From: Enterocloster aldenensis
GTDB lineage: Bacteria; Bacillota; Clostridia; Lachnospirales; Lachnospiraceae
DNA: 64,000 nt
Assembly (NCBI RefSeq): GCF_003434055.1
Contig: NZ_QVEX01000001.1
Coordinates: 621,824-685,823 of the forward strand
Reading direction: 5' to 3'
The translations under genes and the position numbers were made by a program. The notes beneath the pieces are model-generated. The model worked only from the letters and a program-made list of their open reading frames with translations, had not been told where the DNA came from and did not search any database. Position 1 is the first letter of the stretch. Each line of letters begins with the position of its first letter. Positions 1-9,484 of this stretch are shown piece after piece.

Positions 1-498
1 CTCATTCTTCTGGGACTGATGGAGCTTGCGTTCAATGACTTCGCTCTTCTTGTCAATGATGCGAAGGTATTGAAGGTACTGGGTTGCATTTTTATAAAGG
101 ATCTGCAGGATGAACCTGGTCTTCATGAATGTATGGAAATCCCTTACCCTTCCGTCCATAAAGGACGTGAGCACGGGCGTCTCCTCCAGGCAGACGGTTA
201 TCAGCACATCATTGGTCATGATGATGGCAAGCGGGATGGTGACAAACCAGTCCTTGCCGCTGCGCTCCTCTATGGACGGGATATCCACCAGCACCAAGGT
301 GTATTCCTCCTCCACTTCTATACGGGAACGTTCCTCCTCATCCAAAGGCGCCTTTAAGTGGTCCGGGTCAATCTGGTATGCATCCGCAATGTCGATGATT
401 TCCGAGGCTGTAGGGTTTGTTAACGCAATCCAGCAGCCAGGCTGCATCTCTTCTTTTTCGTGCATAGCACCGTCTTCGGTCTTAAAAATCCGTATCAT
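1..498 (-). CDS. corA: CorA-family magnesium/divalent-cation channel, C-terminus cut by window edge
   Basis: The reverse strand reads in frame from an ATG at 498 to the window edge with no stop, giving the first 166 residues of a CorA-like protein. It opens MIRIFKTEDGAM. The acidic alpha/beta cytoplasmic domain of CorA follows, and then the long-helix region (TRFILQILYKNATQYL, then IIDKKSEVIE). CorA proteins are usually 300-320 residues, so the two C-terminal membrane helices and the GMN selectivity motif lie beyond position 1 and cannot be checked. A purine-rich GGGGGAG sits just before the start. The gene is divergent from the activase fusion that starts at 864. Role by family: pentameric inner-membrane channel for Mg2+, possibly Co2+ or Ni2+. 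Confidence 0.85.
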   Translation of the reverse strand, partial: MIRIFKTEDGAMHEKEEMQPGCWIALTNPTASEIIDIADAYQIDPDHLKAPLDEEERSRIEVEEEYTLVLVDIPSIEERSGKDWFVTIPLAIIMTNDVLITVCLEETPVLTSFMDGRVRDFHTFMKTRFILQILYKNATQYLQYLRIIDKKSEVIERKLHQSQKNE

Positions 499-863
499 GC
501 GAACTCTCCCCCATTTTGAAATTATACGTTCTCATTATAGTGACTGCCCTGCGGTTTGTCAAATAAAATAGCCTTTCATTTTTAACAAACAATAAGATCT
601 TACAGGAATCATGCACAATTTTTCCCATTTCTTCACGATTTTTTAACGCCTGTCCCCAATTGTATTCCTACCTAATTTATGCTAAACTTTACTATGACCA
701 TTCGCGGCTTACTGCCGTAAATTGTTGCATAAATCACAGTTTTTTCCATAAAACTGTATTATGATGAACGCAAAACAACTTCTCAGCCCGGCACACCATT
801 ACACGGATACCCTGCGTGCCGCTGCTGTAAGTCACAAAGGAGGTTAGGGTAAAACCCACGTAT
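499..863. other. Divergent intergenic region between corA and the activase fusion
   Basis: These 365 bases are AT-rich in the left two thirds and hold no convincing ORF. A short dyad (CGGCAC at 789-794 with GTGCCG at 816-821) lies in the likely leader of the downstream gene, and AAAGGAGG lies at 837-844. No known riboswitch is recognised. Both divergent promoters must be here, but no clean consensus pair stands out. Confidence 0.5.
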
Positions 864-3800
864 ATGAGCTTACATACAAATACCCTTACGCTGGGAATCG
901 ATATCGGTTCCACAACCGTCAAAGTAGCATTGCTTGATCAGGACTACCATATAGTATTCTCCGATTATGAGCGTCATTATGCCAATATACAGGAAACTCT
1001 GGCAGGACTTCTGAAAAAGGCCTGCCCCATAACCGGCCCCGCCCAGGTCATTCCCGTGATCACGGGATCCGGAGGCCTTACCTTGTCGTCCCATCTGGGC
1101 ATTCCATTTGTCCAGGAGGTGGTGGCGGTGGCCTCTGCCCTGCAGGACTATGCGCCCCAGACAGATGTGGCCATTGAGCTTGGCGGCGAGGATGCAAAAA
1201 TCATATACTTTACCGGCGGGATTGACCAGAGGATGAACGGGATCTGTGCAGGCGGCACGGGTTCCTTTATCGACCAGATGGCCTCCCTGCTTCAGACCGA
1301 TGCCAGCGGCCTCAACGAATACGCCGCCCATTACAAGGCCATCTATCCAATCGCGGCTCGCTGCGGCGTATTTGCCAAATCGGATATACAGCCATTGATT
1401 AATGAAGGCGCTACCAGGGAAGACCTGGCCGCGTCCATTTTCCAGGCAGTGGTGAACCAGACCATCAGCGGCCTTGCCTGCGGAAAGCCCATACGGGGCA
1501 ATGTTGCCTTTTTGGGCGGTCCCCTCCACTTCCTGCCCCAGCTGCGTGAAAGCTTCATCCGTACCCTCCGCCTTACCCAGGAACAGATTATTGCGCCGGA
1601 CCATTCCCACCTGTTTGCCGCTGTGGGCGCTGCCATGAATCCTCAGGAGAACCAGTCCACTGTTTCCCTGGAATCCATGATTGAACAGCTGTCCTCGGGT
1701 ATCCAGATGGATTTTGAGGTAAAGCGCATGGAACCGCTGTTCAGGGACCAGGCTGACTACGATGTCTTTTCAAGACGCCATGCCAGCAACCACGTTAAGT
1801 CCGGGGACCTTTCCTCCTATGAGGGCAACTGCTACCTGGGCATTGACGCCGGTTCCACCACCACCAAGGCGGCCCTGGTGGGCGAGGACGGCACCCTGCT
1901 GTACCGGTTCTATGACAACAACAACGGAAGCCCCCTTGCAACTGCCATCCGCGCCATAACGGAAATCCGCAGCCAGCTTCCAAAGACAGCCCATATTGCA
2001 TATTCCTGTTCCACCGGTTACGGCGAGGCCCTTTTAAAGGCGGCCCTGATGCTGGATGAGGGGGAGGTGGAGACCATTTCCCACTATTATGCGGCTGCTT
2101 TCTTTGAGCCAGATGTGGACTGTATCCTGGACATCGGCGGACAGGACATGAAGTGCATCAAGATAAAGGACGGCACCGTGGACAGCGTACAGCTTAATGA
2201 GGCATGCTCCTCGGGCTGCGGCTCCTTTATCGAGACATTTGCACGGAGCCTGAACTTCTCAGTGGAAGATTTTGCCAGGGAGGCGCTGTTTGCCAAGAAC
2301 CCAACAGACCTGGGCACCCGCTGTACCGTATTCATGAACTCCAATGTAAAACAGGCCCAGAAGGAAGGGGCCACGGTGGCTGACATTTCCGCGGGCCTGG
2401 CTTATTCCGTCATCAAGAATGCCCTGTTTAAGGTAATCAAGATTACCAATGCCTCTGACCTGGGGGAACATGTGGTGGTCCAGGGCGGCACGTTTTACAA
2501 TGACGCCGTGCTCAGGAGTTTTGAGAAAATATCAGGATGCCAGGCAGTACGCCCAGACATCGCAGGCATTATGGGAGCCTTTGGCGCGGCCCTGATTGCC
2601 AGGGAACGCTACCACATGAACGGGGAGGCGGAAACATCCATGCTGTCCCTGGATAAAATCATTGCCCTCAAGTATACCACCTCCATGACCCGGTGCAAGG
2701 GCTGCAATAACCACTGTGTGCTCACCATCAACCAGTTCGGCAGCGGACGCCGCTTTATCTCGGGCAACCGCTGCGAGCGGGGCCTTGGACTTGAGAAGGC
2801 CAAGAAGGAAATCCCCAACCTCTTTGACTATAAGTACCACCGCATGTTTGACTATGACCCCCTGCCCCTGGACCAGGCGGACCGGGGCACGGTGGGAATA
2901 CCAAGGGTCCTCAACATGTTTGAGAATTTCCCCTTCTGGGCGGTTTTCTTTAAGAAGCTGCGCTACCATGTGGCGCTCTCACCCCAGTCCTCCAGGCAGC
3001 TCTATGAGCTGGGAATTGAATCCATTCCCAGTGAATCGGAGTGTTATCCGGCCAAGCTGGTCCACGGACATATATCATGGCTCATCAAGCAGGGAATCAA
3101 ATTCATTTTCTATCCCTGTATTCCGTATGAGCGCAATGAAAGCCCGGATGCAGGCAACCATTACAACTGCCCCATGGTCACGTCCTATGCTGAGAACATC
3201 AAGAACAACGTGGAGGAGCTGGCGGAAGAACGGGTAAGGTTTGTCAACCCCTTCATGGCCTTTACCAATGAGGAGATCCTGACCCAGGCCCTGGTAAGGG
3301 AATTTGCCATGAACCACCAGATTCCCGCAGACGAGGTGAAAATGGCTGCCCACGCAGCATGGCAGGAGCTTCTGGCTTCCCGCCGGGACATGGAGGCCAA
3401 GGGTGAGGAAACACTGGCATGGATGGAGAAGAACAATAAGCGGGGCATCGTGCTGGCAGGCAGGCCCTATCATGTGGACTCGGAAATCCACCACGGTATC
3501 CCGGAGCTGATTACCTCTTATGGCTTTGCGGTCCTCACAGAGGATTCCATCTCCCACCTGGGCAAGGTGGAACGGCCCCTGGTGGTAACCGACCAGTGGA
3601 TGTACCACTCCCGCCTCTATGCCGCGGCCAGCTTTGTTAAAACCAGGGATGACCTGGATTTAATCCAGCTCAACTCCTTTGGCTGCGGCCTGGACGCCGT
3701 GACCACGGACCAGGTGGCCGATATCCTGACCCGTTCCGGCAAGATATATACCGTGCTTAAGATTGATGAGGTAAATAACCTGGGCGCTGCCCGTATCCGT

Positions 3801-5189
3801 ATCCGCTCCCTGATTGCGGCCCTGAAGGTCCGGGACCAGAAGCATTATGAGCACAAGGTGGTTTCCAGCGCCTATAACCGGGTGTATTTTACCAAAGAGA
3901 TGAAGAAGACATATACCCTTCTCTGCCCCCAGATGTCGCCCATCCATTTTGACCTTTTAGAGCCGGCCATCCGTTCCTTCGGATACAGGATTGAAGTATT
4001 GCAGAACCACAACCGCAACGCGGTGGACGTGGGACTCCAGTACGTGAACAATGATGCATGCTACCCTTCCCTGATTGTCATCGGACAGATCATGGACGCC
4101 CTGCTTTCCGGCAGGTATGACCTGGACCACACAGCTGTTTTGATGACACAGACAGGCGGAGGCTGCCGTGCATCCAACTACATAGGGTTCATCCGACGCG
4201 CCCTGGAAAAAGCAGGAATGCCCCAGGTGCCCGTTGTGTCGGTCAATGCCAACGGCATGGAGACCAACCCCGGTTTTACATTTACGGTCCCCCTTATTAC
4301 AAAGGCCATGCAGGCCATTGTATACGGCGATATTTTCATGCGCGTGCTCTATGCCACCAGGCCATATGAGGCAGAACCCGGCAGTGCCGATGCACTCCAT
4401 GGGAAATGGAAGGCCCGCTGCATTGCCTCCCTGTCCAAACGCAGCGCCGCCATGATGGAATTTGGCCGCAACATCAGGGGAATCATACGGGATTTTGACA
4501 ATCTGCCAAGAACCGGTGTCAGAAAACCAAAGGTGGGGATTGTGGGAGAAATCCTTGTAAAGTTCTCCCCCCTTGCCAACAACCATGTGGTGGAGCTTCT
4601 GGAGTCAGAGGGAGCCGAGGCCGTGATGCCTGACCTGATGGATTTCCTTCTCTACAGCTTTTACAACAGCAATTTTAAGGCAGAACACCTGGGCACAAAG
4701 AAGTCCACGGCGCGGCTGTGCAACGCCGGGATTGCCCTGCTGGAATACCTGCGCAGGACTGCCAGGAAGGAACTGTCCGCCAGCCGGCACTTCACGCCTC
4801 CGTCCTCCATCAACGAACTGGCCGAGATGGCCAAGGGCTTTGTGTCCCTGGGCAATCAGACAGGCGAGGGCTGGTTCCTTACAGGAGAGATGCTGGAGTT
4901 AATCCACAGCGGCGTGAACAACATTATCTGCACCCAGCCATTTGGCTGCCTGCCCAACCACATCGTGGGCAAGGGCGTCATCAAGGAGCTGCGCCGCCAC
5001 TATCCGCAGTCCAACATCATTGCAGTGGATTACGACCCCGGCGCCAGCGAGGTAAACCAGTTAAACCGCATTAAGCTGATGCTGTCCACGGCCCAGAAGA
5101 ACCTGAAGAATGAGAAGGCGCCGGAACAGCCCCGTCAGATGAAGAAGCAGAAAAAGGCCTCCAAGGCAAAGACACTGCAGACCGCCTGA
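864..5189 (+). CDS. Fused 2-hydroxyacyl-CoA dehydratase activase / dehydratase-like protein (double BcrAD_BadFG ATPase plus DUF2229)
   Basis: This 1441-residue protein carries two ASKHA-fold ATPase domains. The first has [10 protein letters not shown] near residue 11 and GGTGSF near 130. The second has [10 protein letters not shown] near 326 and the Cys-containing CSSGCGSF near 447, the type that ligates the inter-subunit [4Fe-4S] cluster of activases such as Hgd[10 protein letters not shown] cysteine motif near residue 610 leads into a DUF2229-like and HgdB-like C-terminal half ([13 protein letters not shown] near 724, GGGCRASNY near 1097). Classical activases are about 260 residues, so this is the giant fused form found in many clostridia. 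By family it is an ATP-driven, iron-sulfur, low-potential electron donor or reductase, but its substrate is unknown and no dehydratase subunits are adjacent. The ATG at 864 lies 19 nt after AAAGGAGG, a rather long spacing, so the true start is slightly uncertain. The C-terminus is Lys/Gln-rich. Confidence 0.85.
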   Translation: MSLHTNTLTLGIDIGSTTVKVALLDQDYHIVFSDYERHYANIQETLAGLLKKACPITGPAQVIPVITGSGGLTLSSHLGIPFVQEVVAVASALQDYAPQTDVAIELGGEDAKIIYFTGGIDQRMNGICAGGTGSFIDQMASLLQTDASGLNEYAAHYKAIYPIAARCGVFAKSDIQPLINEGATREDLAASIFQAVVNQTISGLACGKPIRGNVAFLGGPLHFLPQLRESFIRTLRLTQEQIIAPDHSHLFAAVGAAMNPQENQSTVSLESMIEQLSSGIQMDFEVKRMEPLFRDQADYDVFSRRHASNHVKSGDLSSYEGNCYLGIDAGSTTTKAALVGEDGTLLYRFYDNNNGSPLATAIRAITEIRSQLPKTAHIAYSCSTGYGEALLKAALMLDEGEVETISHYYAAAFFEPDVDCILDIGGQDMKCIKIKDGTVDSVQLNEACSSGCGSFIETFARSLNFSVEDFAREALFAKNPTDLGTRCTVFMNSNVKQAQKEGATVADISAGLAYSVIKNALFKVIKITNASDLGEHVVVQGGTFYNDAVLRSFEKISGCQAVRPDIAGIMGAFGAALIARERYHMNGEAETSMLSLDKIIALKYTTSMTRCKGCNNHCVLTINQFGSGRRFISGNRCERGLGLEKAKKEIPNLFDYKYHRMFDYDPLPLDQADRGTVGIPRVLNMFENFPFWAVFFKKLRYHVALSPQSSRQLYELGIESIPSESECYPAKLVHGHISWLIKQGIKFIFYPCIPYERNESPDAGNHYNCPMVTSYAENIKNNVEELAEERVRFVNPFMAFTNEEILTQALVREFAMNHQIPADEVKMAAHAAWQELLASRRDMEAKGEETLAWMEKNNKRGIVLAGRPYHVDSEIHHGIPELITSYGFAVLTEDSISHLGKVERPLVVTDQWMYHSRLYAAASFVKTRDDLDLIQLNSFGCGLDAVTTDQVADILTRSGKIYTVLKIDEVNNLGAARIRIRSLIAALKVRDQKHYEHKVVSSAYNRVYFTKEMKKTYTLLCPQMSPIHFDLLEPAIRSFGYRIEVLQNHNRNAVDVGLQYVNNDACYPSLIVIGQIMDALLSGRYDLDHTAVLMTQTGGGCRASNYIGFIRRALEKAGMPQVPVVSVNANGMETNPGFTFTVPLITKAMQAIVYGDIFMRVLYATRPYEAEPGSADALHGKWKARCIASLSKRSAAMMEFGRNIRGIIRDFDNLPRTGVRKPKVGIVGEILVKFSPLANNHVVELLESEGAEAVMPDLMDFLLYSFYNSNFKAEHLGTKKSTARLCNAGIALLEYLRRTARKELSASRHFTPPSSINELAEMAKGFVSLGNQTGEGWFLTGEMLELIHSGVNNIICTQPFGCLPNHIVGKGVIKELRRHYPQSNIIAVDYDPGASEVNQLNRIKLMLSTAQKNLKNEKAPEQPRQMKKQKKASKAKTLQTA

Positions 5190-5194
5190 ACCTT

Positions 5195-5269
5195 GGGGCG
5201 TAGGCTGAGGCCTGGGCTGCGGCCAAGAGCGTGGCCTGGGGCCTGGGCGCGGACTGGGGCCTGGGTTGG
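5195..5269. repeat. GC-rich imperfect short repeat downstream of the activase gene
   Basis: Directly after the stop codon the sequence becomes a G-rich series of near-repeats built on GGCCTGGG and GGCCTGGGCGCG with roughly 12-nt periodicity. It ends sharply at 5269, where AT-rich sequence resumes. It is non-coding here, but in composition it resembles the in-frame tandem repeats found within several genes of this window. Confidence 0.5.
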
Positions 5270-5304
5270 ACGTAATAAATATGGAAATCCATGTCAACCA
5301 CAGT

Positions 5305-5410
5305 AAAAGGAGTTGCCGCAATATGAAAAACCTCATACAAGATATGGCTTCTGGTTTAAAGGCCAGCGCCAATATCCTGTAGGGGAAATTCACTTTGCGG
5401 CAACTCCTTT
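5305..5410. repeat. Structured inverted-repeat element with 16-bp perfect outer stem
   Basis: AAAGGAGTTGCCGCAA at 5306-5321 is perfectly complementary to 5395-5410. Inside lie further helices: TATGA/TCATA (5322-5326 with 5333-5337), and a longer imperfect hairpin from GATAT at 5341 to ATATC at 5376 containing CTGG/CCAG. The outer arm carries a Shine-Dalgarno sequence on either strand, so folding would hide the ribosome binding site of the small ORF inside. No T-tract follows, so it does not look like a simple terminator. It could be a structured RNA or a small palindromic mobile element. No second copy was noticed in this window. Confidence 0.55.
5323..5382 (+). CDS. Candidate 19-residue peptide inside the inverted-repeat element
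   Basis: The ATG at 5323 follows AAAAGGAG with a 12-nt gap and reads MKNLIQDMASGLKASANIL, then TAG. The peptide could form an amphipathic helix with a net positive charge. The whole ORF lies between the two arms of the 16-bp inverted repeat, so its translation would be gated by the fold. No homologue is recognised. It may be only a chance ORF in a structured RNA; the good ribosome binding site is the sole positive evidence. Confidence 0.3.
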   Translation: MKNLIQDMASGLKASANIL

Positions 5411-5497
5411 CATTTAAATTAAAAAGAACCTCAGACCGGAACCAAATGTTATCAGCTGCATAAAAATGCCGCGCTGCTGCTGCGCCATCCGCTGCCC

Positions 5498-6136
5498 TTA
5501 CTTACGCACCGGCCTGATATACTTGAAGAATTGCTCCGGGTTAAAGTACATGTAGATAATCCTTCCCGGGGCAGTATCATAACAATAGCCTGTGCCTGTA
5601 AAGTCAAAGGCTGCCATGGCTTTTTCTATCTGCTCCTCCACGCTGCGGTTTTCCTGCTCATAATCAAACGGCCCATGCTCAAAAACAATATATTCCGCTT
5701 CGGGAACATCCGCCATAAGCATCTGGGGCGGCACCCCGCCTTTGTAATCCATGGGAAGGCGCACGCCATAACACTCCGTCCGCTCAATCCCCCAGTCACA
5801 GAGCCTGCCCTCCGGGTCATTGATGTACGCCATGACCTGGCCGCTGCCGCTGTTGCATTCGCTGCCCCCATGGTCGTCCAGTTTACCCACGATACTGTAC
5901 AGCATGCTTTTATCACTGTCCCGCACCTCTTTCAGCGCAAAGGCCAGTTTTCTGCGCCGCAGATAATCCCTGAACTGCATACCCGATATCTCCTTGAATT
6001 TCCTGGTGGTATGGAATTCGGAATAACCCAGCCTGCCGGAAAGGCAGTGAAGGGTCAGCGCTTCATCATCATGGTTTTTTATGCATTGGTCGATTTGGTC
6101 AACAATGACCTGTATCTGTTTCTGCCATTCGTACAT
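5498..6136 (-). CDS. AraC-type HTH / GyrI-like effector domain regulator with an apparent internal deletion
   Basis: The 212-residue protein begins MYEWQKQIQVIVDQIDQCI. It keeps the first AraC helix-turn-helix (LSGRLGYSEFHTTRKFKEISGMQFRDYLRRRKLAFALKE, split here over the first motif and linker helix). At KSMLYSIVGKLDD it jumps into the second half of a GyrI-like small-molecule-binding domain and ends FFKYIRPVRK. In the family form I know, DSDKS is followed by a second helix-turn-helix and the first half of the effector domain before GKLDD, giving about 290 residues. Roughly 90-110 residues therefore seem to be missing in frame. The start at 6136 is preferred because GAGGTGA sits 8 nt upstream; a GTG at 6148 is the alternative. 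With only one HTH it may not bind DNA normally. It is convergent with nothing and stands alone. Confidence 0.75.
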   Translation of the reverse strand: MYEWQKQIQVIVDQIDQCIKNHDDEALTLHCLSGRLGYSEFHTTRKFKEISGMQFRDYLRRRKLAFALKEVRDSDKSMLYSIVGKLDDHGGSECNSGSGQVMAYINDPEGRLCDWGIERTECYGVRLPMDYKGGVPPQMLMADVPEAEYIVFEHGPFDYEQENRSVEEQIEKAMAAFDFTGTGYCYDTAPGRIIYMYFNPEQFFKYIRPVRK

Positions 6137-6366
6137 CCGTGTTTTCACCTCGTTTCGGCCACCCTGGACATATTATAGCAAAGCCAGGGGACCTGCGCTT
6201 GATTTTACTTGCTGTAATGATATGTTTCCCCCATCCGCATAAAGATTGTATTAAAGTTGCGCCCCCATGGCCCAAACATCTTGAAATTCTCAAAATTTTC
6301 CTTTATATTGAATGAATCAACGTAAAACATACAGGACAGCCAATCATTCAATGGAGGATACACGAA

Positions 6367-7449
6367 TTGAAAACTGAAAAACGCAGGGCATTCATCATCC
6401 ACTTTTTATACTTCATCATCATACTGTCCGTTTCCTTTGCCGTCATCAAATACGGACTTCCCATGCTCTCGCCCTTTGTCATCGCCTTCCTGATAGCGTA
6501 CGGGCTGAAGGGCCCGGTCACCTTCCTTTCCAGGAAAATGAACCTGAACCCGAAGATAACCGCCATCCTTTCCGTACTCCTTTTTTACTGCACCATCGGT
6601 CTGCTGATTACCTTGCTGAGCGTCAAGGCATTTTCCTCCTTCAGTCTCCTGATAGGGAATCTTCCCGGTATCTACGCCTATCATGTGGAACCGGTCCTTA
6701 AAGGGCTGTTTGACACCGTTGGGCAGTCCGCGCTGCACATCGATGCCTCGCTGCTGTCAGCCTTTGACGAGATAGAGGGGCAGTTTGTACAGTCCCTGGG
6801 ACAGATGGTCTCCAATCTTTCCATGGAAGCCATGGGATGGATATCCGGCTTTGCCTCCTCCCTTCCCGGCCTGTTCATCAAGATGCTGCTTATGATCATC
6901 TCCACCTTTTTCATTGCCGCTGATTATGACCAGCTGACCGGATTCTGCCTGCGCCAGTTTGACCAGAAGACCATGAATATCATCCTGCAGGTCAAGGAGT
7001 ATGTGGCCGGGACCCTTTTTGTCTGCATCCGTTCCTATGCGCTGATCATGAGCATCACCTTTTTGGAACTTGCCCTGGGCCTTACCGTGATTGGCGTGGA
7101 TCGCTCCCTGCTGATTGCATTCCTCATATCCGTATTTGATGTGCTGCCGGTACTTGGAACCGGGGGCATCATGATTCCCTGGACCATCCTTACCGCGCTC
7201 CAGGGCAATTACCCCCTGTCCGCAGGGCTGCTGACCGTATATCTTATCATAACGGTCATCCGCAATATCATTGAACCTAAAATCGTGGGCAGCCAGATCG
7301 GCCTTCATCCCGTGGTGACCCTCTCCAGCATGTTCGTGGGCGCCCAGCTGTTCGGGGTCCTGGGGCTGTTCGGCTTTCCCATCGGCCTGTCGCTGCTCAG
7401 GCATCTGAATGATAATGGGACGCTGCGGGTGTATAAGACAGGACTTTAA
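6367..7449 (+). CDS. AI-2E / YtvI-type family transporter
   Basis: A 360-residue polytopic membrane protein. The N-terminal pair of helices (LYFIIILSVSFAVIKYGLPML and PFVIAFLIAYGL areas) is followed by a less hydrophobic stretch with amphipathic segments around residues 95-170. More helices follow and the C-terminal block contains DVLPVLGTGGIMIPW and NIIEPKIVGSQIGLHP, which are signatures of the AI-2E/PerM family. Clostridial members include the sporulation membrane protein YtvI, a likely equivalent. The start is TTG at 6367, 10 nt after GGAGG. It lies alone between an opposite-strand regulator and the convergent nucleoside operon. Substrate is unknown; Na+/H+ exchange, AI-2 export and sporulation roles have all been described for relatives. 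Confidence 0.85.
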   Translation: MKTEKRRAFIIHFLYFIIILSVSFAVIKYGLPMLSPFVIAFLIAYGLKGPVTFLSRKMNLNPKITAILSVLLFYCTIGLLITLLSVKAFSSFSLLIGNLPGIYAYHVEPVLKGLFDTVGQSALHIDASLLSAFDEIEGQFVQSLGQMVSNLSMEAMGWISGFASSLPGLFIKMLLMIISTFFIAADYDQLTGFCLRQFDQKTMNIILQVKEYVAGTLFVCIRSYALIMSITFLELALGLTVIGVDRSLLIAFLISVFDVLPVLGTGGIMIPWTILTALQGNYPLSAGLLTVYLIITVIRNIIEPKIVGSQIGLHPVVTLSSMFVGAQLFGVLGLFGFPIGLSLLRHLNDNGTLRVYKTGL

Positions 7450-7499
7450 GAGGCGCCTGGTATATTCCCGTATCATATCCTGTTCCATCCATCTTTTCC

Positions 7500-8417
7500 C
7501 TAAGCAGTCTCCACCGCTCCCTTCTTCACCCTTCCCCGTATCCCGGAAACCAGCAGCACTGCTATGGTCATGAAATAAGGCAGGGCCAGGACAATCTGGG
7601 ACGGGATCCCGAAGTTCTGCATGCTGGCCGCAAGGGCCTGGGCATAGGCAAACATGAAACTGTACACCGCTGCCAGCACCGGATTCCCTTTTGCAATCAT
7701 GATGGCTGCAACCGCCAGGAACCCCCTGCCCGCCGACATATTCTCCGTGAATATGGAGGTGCCTCCAAGCGGAAGGACTGCGCCCGCAATCCCCACGAAA
7801 AATCCGGTAATCAAAACAGAATACCATTTATAGCGCAGGACATTGGTACCGGTTGTCTGGGCGGCCTTTTCATTGATTCCCACGCTGCGCAGCCTCAGTC
7901 CAAAGGGCGTCTTGTACATGGCGATCCAGGTCCCGGCAATGGCCAGAAGGGTAAAATACACCACCGCATTGTGGGTTCCAAGTACCTCTCCTATATAAGG
8001 GATCCTGCTTATGACAGGCAGCTTCACAGAGGGCAGGCTGACCAGCCTGGAATCCATGAACGAACCCCGCTTCCCAAAAATATTCAGGAGGAGAAAGGAT
8101 GTAAACGCATCCATTCCCAGGTTCATGGCAATACTGACCACCATGCCGCTGGAGCCAAGATGGAACACCAGGATCCCGAACAGGACAGAGCAGGCCAGCC
8201 CTGCCAGGATCCCGCAAAACACCCCTGTGTATGGATTGCCGGAGTAATAGGTGCCCAGTGTGGCAAAGAATGCGGCGCACAGCATGAAGCTCTCCAGGGC
8301 AATGTTAAAGATTCCCGTCCTGTCCCCGAAGCAGCCGCCAATGGAAGACAGGATAAGGGGCACGGCCAGACGCAGGGCCGCTGCCATGGTTATGGTTCCC
8401 AGTAAAATAGAAAGCAT
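7500..8417 (-). CDS. Nucleoside ABC transporter permease (NupQ/YufQ-like)
   Basis: A 305-residue inner-membrane permease of the BPD_transp_2 family, with about eight to ten hydrophobic segments. It opens MLSILLGTITMAAALRLAVPLILSSIGGCFGDRTGIFNIALES, where the GIFNIALE block is diagnostic of the BMP-dependent (basic membrane protein) purine-nucleoside transporters. It is the last gene of the six-gene operon and overlaps the previous permease start/stop by one base (8417). It would pair with the 8417-9484 permease as the heterodimeric channel. Substrate is inferred from the BMP lipoprotein and the nucleoside phosphorylase in the operon. Confidence 0.88.
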   Translation of the reverse strand: MLSILLGTITMAAALRLAVPLILSSIGGCFGDRTGIFNIALESFMLCAAFFATLGTYYSGNPYTGVFCGILAGLACSVLFGILVFHLGSSGMVVSIAMNLGMDAFTSFLLLNIFGKRGSFMDSRLVSLPSVKLPVISRIPYIGEVLGTHNAVVYFTLLAIAGTWIAMYKTPFGLRLRSVGINEKAAQTTGTNVLRYKWYSVLITGFFVGIAGAVLPLGGTSIFTENMSAGRGFLAVAAIMIAKGNPVLAAVYSFMFAYAQALAASMQNFGIPSQIVLALPYFMTIAVLLVSGIRGRVKKGAVETA

Positions 8418-9484
8418 TATCCCACCACCGCCTTCCTCTTAACAGCACCAAACAATTTACGGTAATCCACAGTGATGAACAGCACGAACAGGGCCTGGAT
8501 CAAAAGCACGGTCAGGCGGTTCACATCACACATCCGTTCCATATGAAGGGACCCGGCTTTGAGGATTCCCCAGATAACGGCTACCCCAAGGACCGTTATG
8601 GGATGATTGCCCGCAATCATGGCAATCATGATGCCGTCCCAGCCCAGGTTATTGGAAAAGCTGGCAGTGAATTTCCCGTAGGTGCCCTGGACTTCAATGC
8701 TTCCGCACAGACCGGCCACGAATCCTGACAGCAGGAAGATGGCCAGAAATGTCTTTGTCACATTCACGCCCCCAATCCTTGCAAACCTGCGGTTCTCCCC
8801 CACCTGCTTCAGCTCATACCCAATCACGGTGTACCGGTAAACCATGAAAATCACGATTACCAGGGCCACGGCAATGAGGATGCCCGTGCTTGCATTGGTC
8901 TTGGGTATCAGGTTGGTCAGGCGCGCCGTATCTGCTATGGGCGGTGTTGACAAGGCTAGTGAATCCCCGGCAGCGCTGATTCCCATTACAATATAGGTGA
9001 AATACTCGGTCAGCAGCACGGCAATATAGTTAAGCATCAGGGTTGTAATCATTTCATTGACATGGAATGTAAGCTTCATCACGGCCGGGATCAGTGCAAA
9101 CAGCATGCCCGCAATGCCGGCTGCCAGAAGACAGCCCGTGACATGCAGCGCTTTTGGCAGGTGCACGTAAAAGCCGAACAGGGCTGCCGCGTATGCCCCA
9201 AAGTAAAGCTGTCCTTCAATCCCCAGGTTCATGACCCCGGATTTAAACGCAATGGTGGCCGCGATACCCGTCAGGATGCAGGGCGTGATCCAGCGCAGCG
9301 TGTTGCCGAAATTGCGGATGCTGCCAAATGCGCCCTGGAGGATATACTTCATGGCCGTGGCCGGGTTTTCTCCCTGCCAGAGGATCAGTAAGCTGCCGAT
9401 TACCATGACAGCCAGGAAGGAACAGGCGTATTTCATCATGTTCCACAGGGCGTCCTGTCTCATAACCTTTGCCTCTTTGTTCAT
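8417..9484 (-). CDS. Nucleoside ABC transporter permease (NupP/YufP-like)
   Basis: A 355-residue multi-span permease of the BPD_transp_2 family. The SGVMNLGIEGQLYFGAYAAALFGFY region is the conserved signature of this permease type. Its start overlaps the stop of the ATPase gene (9481-9484) by four bases, and its stop overlaps the start of the next permease, so the three transporter genes are tightly coupled. ACAGGAGG precedes the ATG. Role: one half of the transmembrane channel for nucleoside import. Confidence 0.88.
   Translation of the reverse strand: MNKEAKVMRQDALWNMMKYACSFLAVMVIGSLLILWQGENPATAMKYILQGAFGSIRNFGNTLRWITPCILTGIAATIAFKSGVMNLGIEGQLYFGAYAAALFGFYVHLPKALHVTGCLLAAGIAGMLFALIPAVMKLTFHVNEMITTLMLNYIAVLLTEYFTYIVMGISAAGDSLALSTPPIADTARLTNLIPKTNASTGILIAVALVIVIFMVYRYTVIGYELKQVGENRRFARIGGVNVTKTFLAIFLLSGFVAGLCGSIEVQGTYGKFTASFSNNLGWDGIMIAMIAGNHPITVLGVAVIWGILKAGSLHMERMCDVNRLTVLLIQALFVLFITVDYRKLFGAVKRKAVVG

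Noticed and set aside
19..571. Plus-strand ORFs at the left edge
   Set aside because: The reverse strand encodes CorA continuously here, so these are shadows.
5305..5410. Simple intrinsic terminator for the activase gene
   Set aside because: The 73-nt loop, internal helices and absence of a T-run after the stem do not fit.
6757..7827. 356-residue minus-strand ORF across the YtvI-like gene and the end of the permease
   Set aside because: It is antisense to a clear membrane protein and runs into a second gene out of frame; Gly/Gln/Asp-rich shadow composition.
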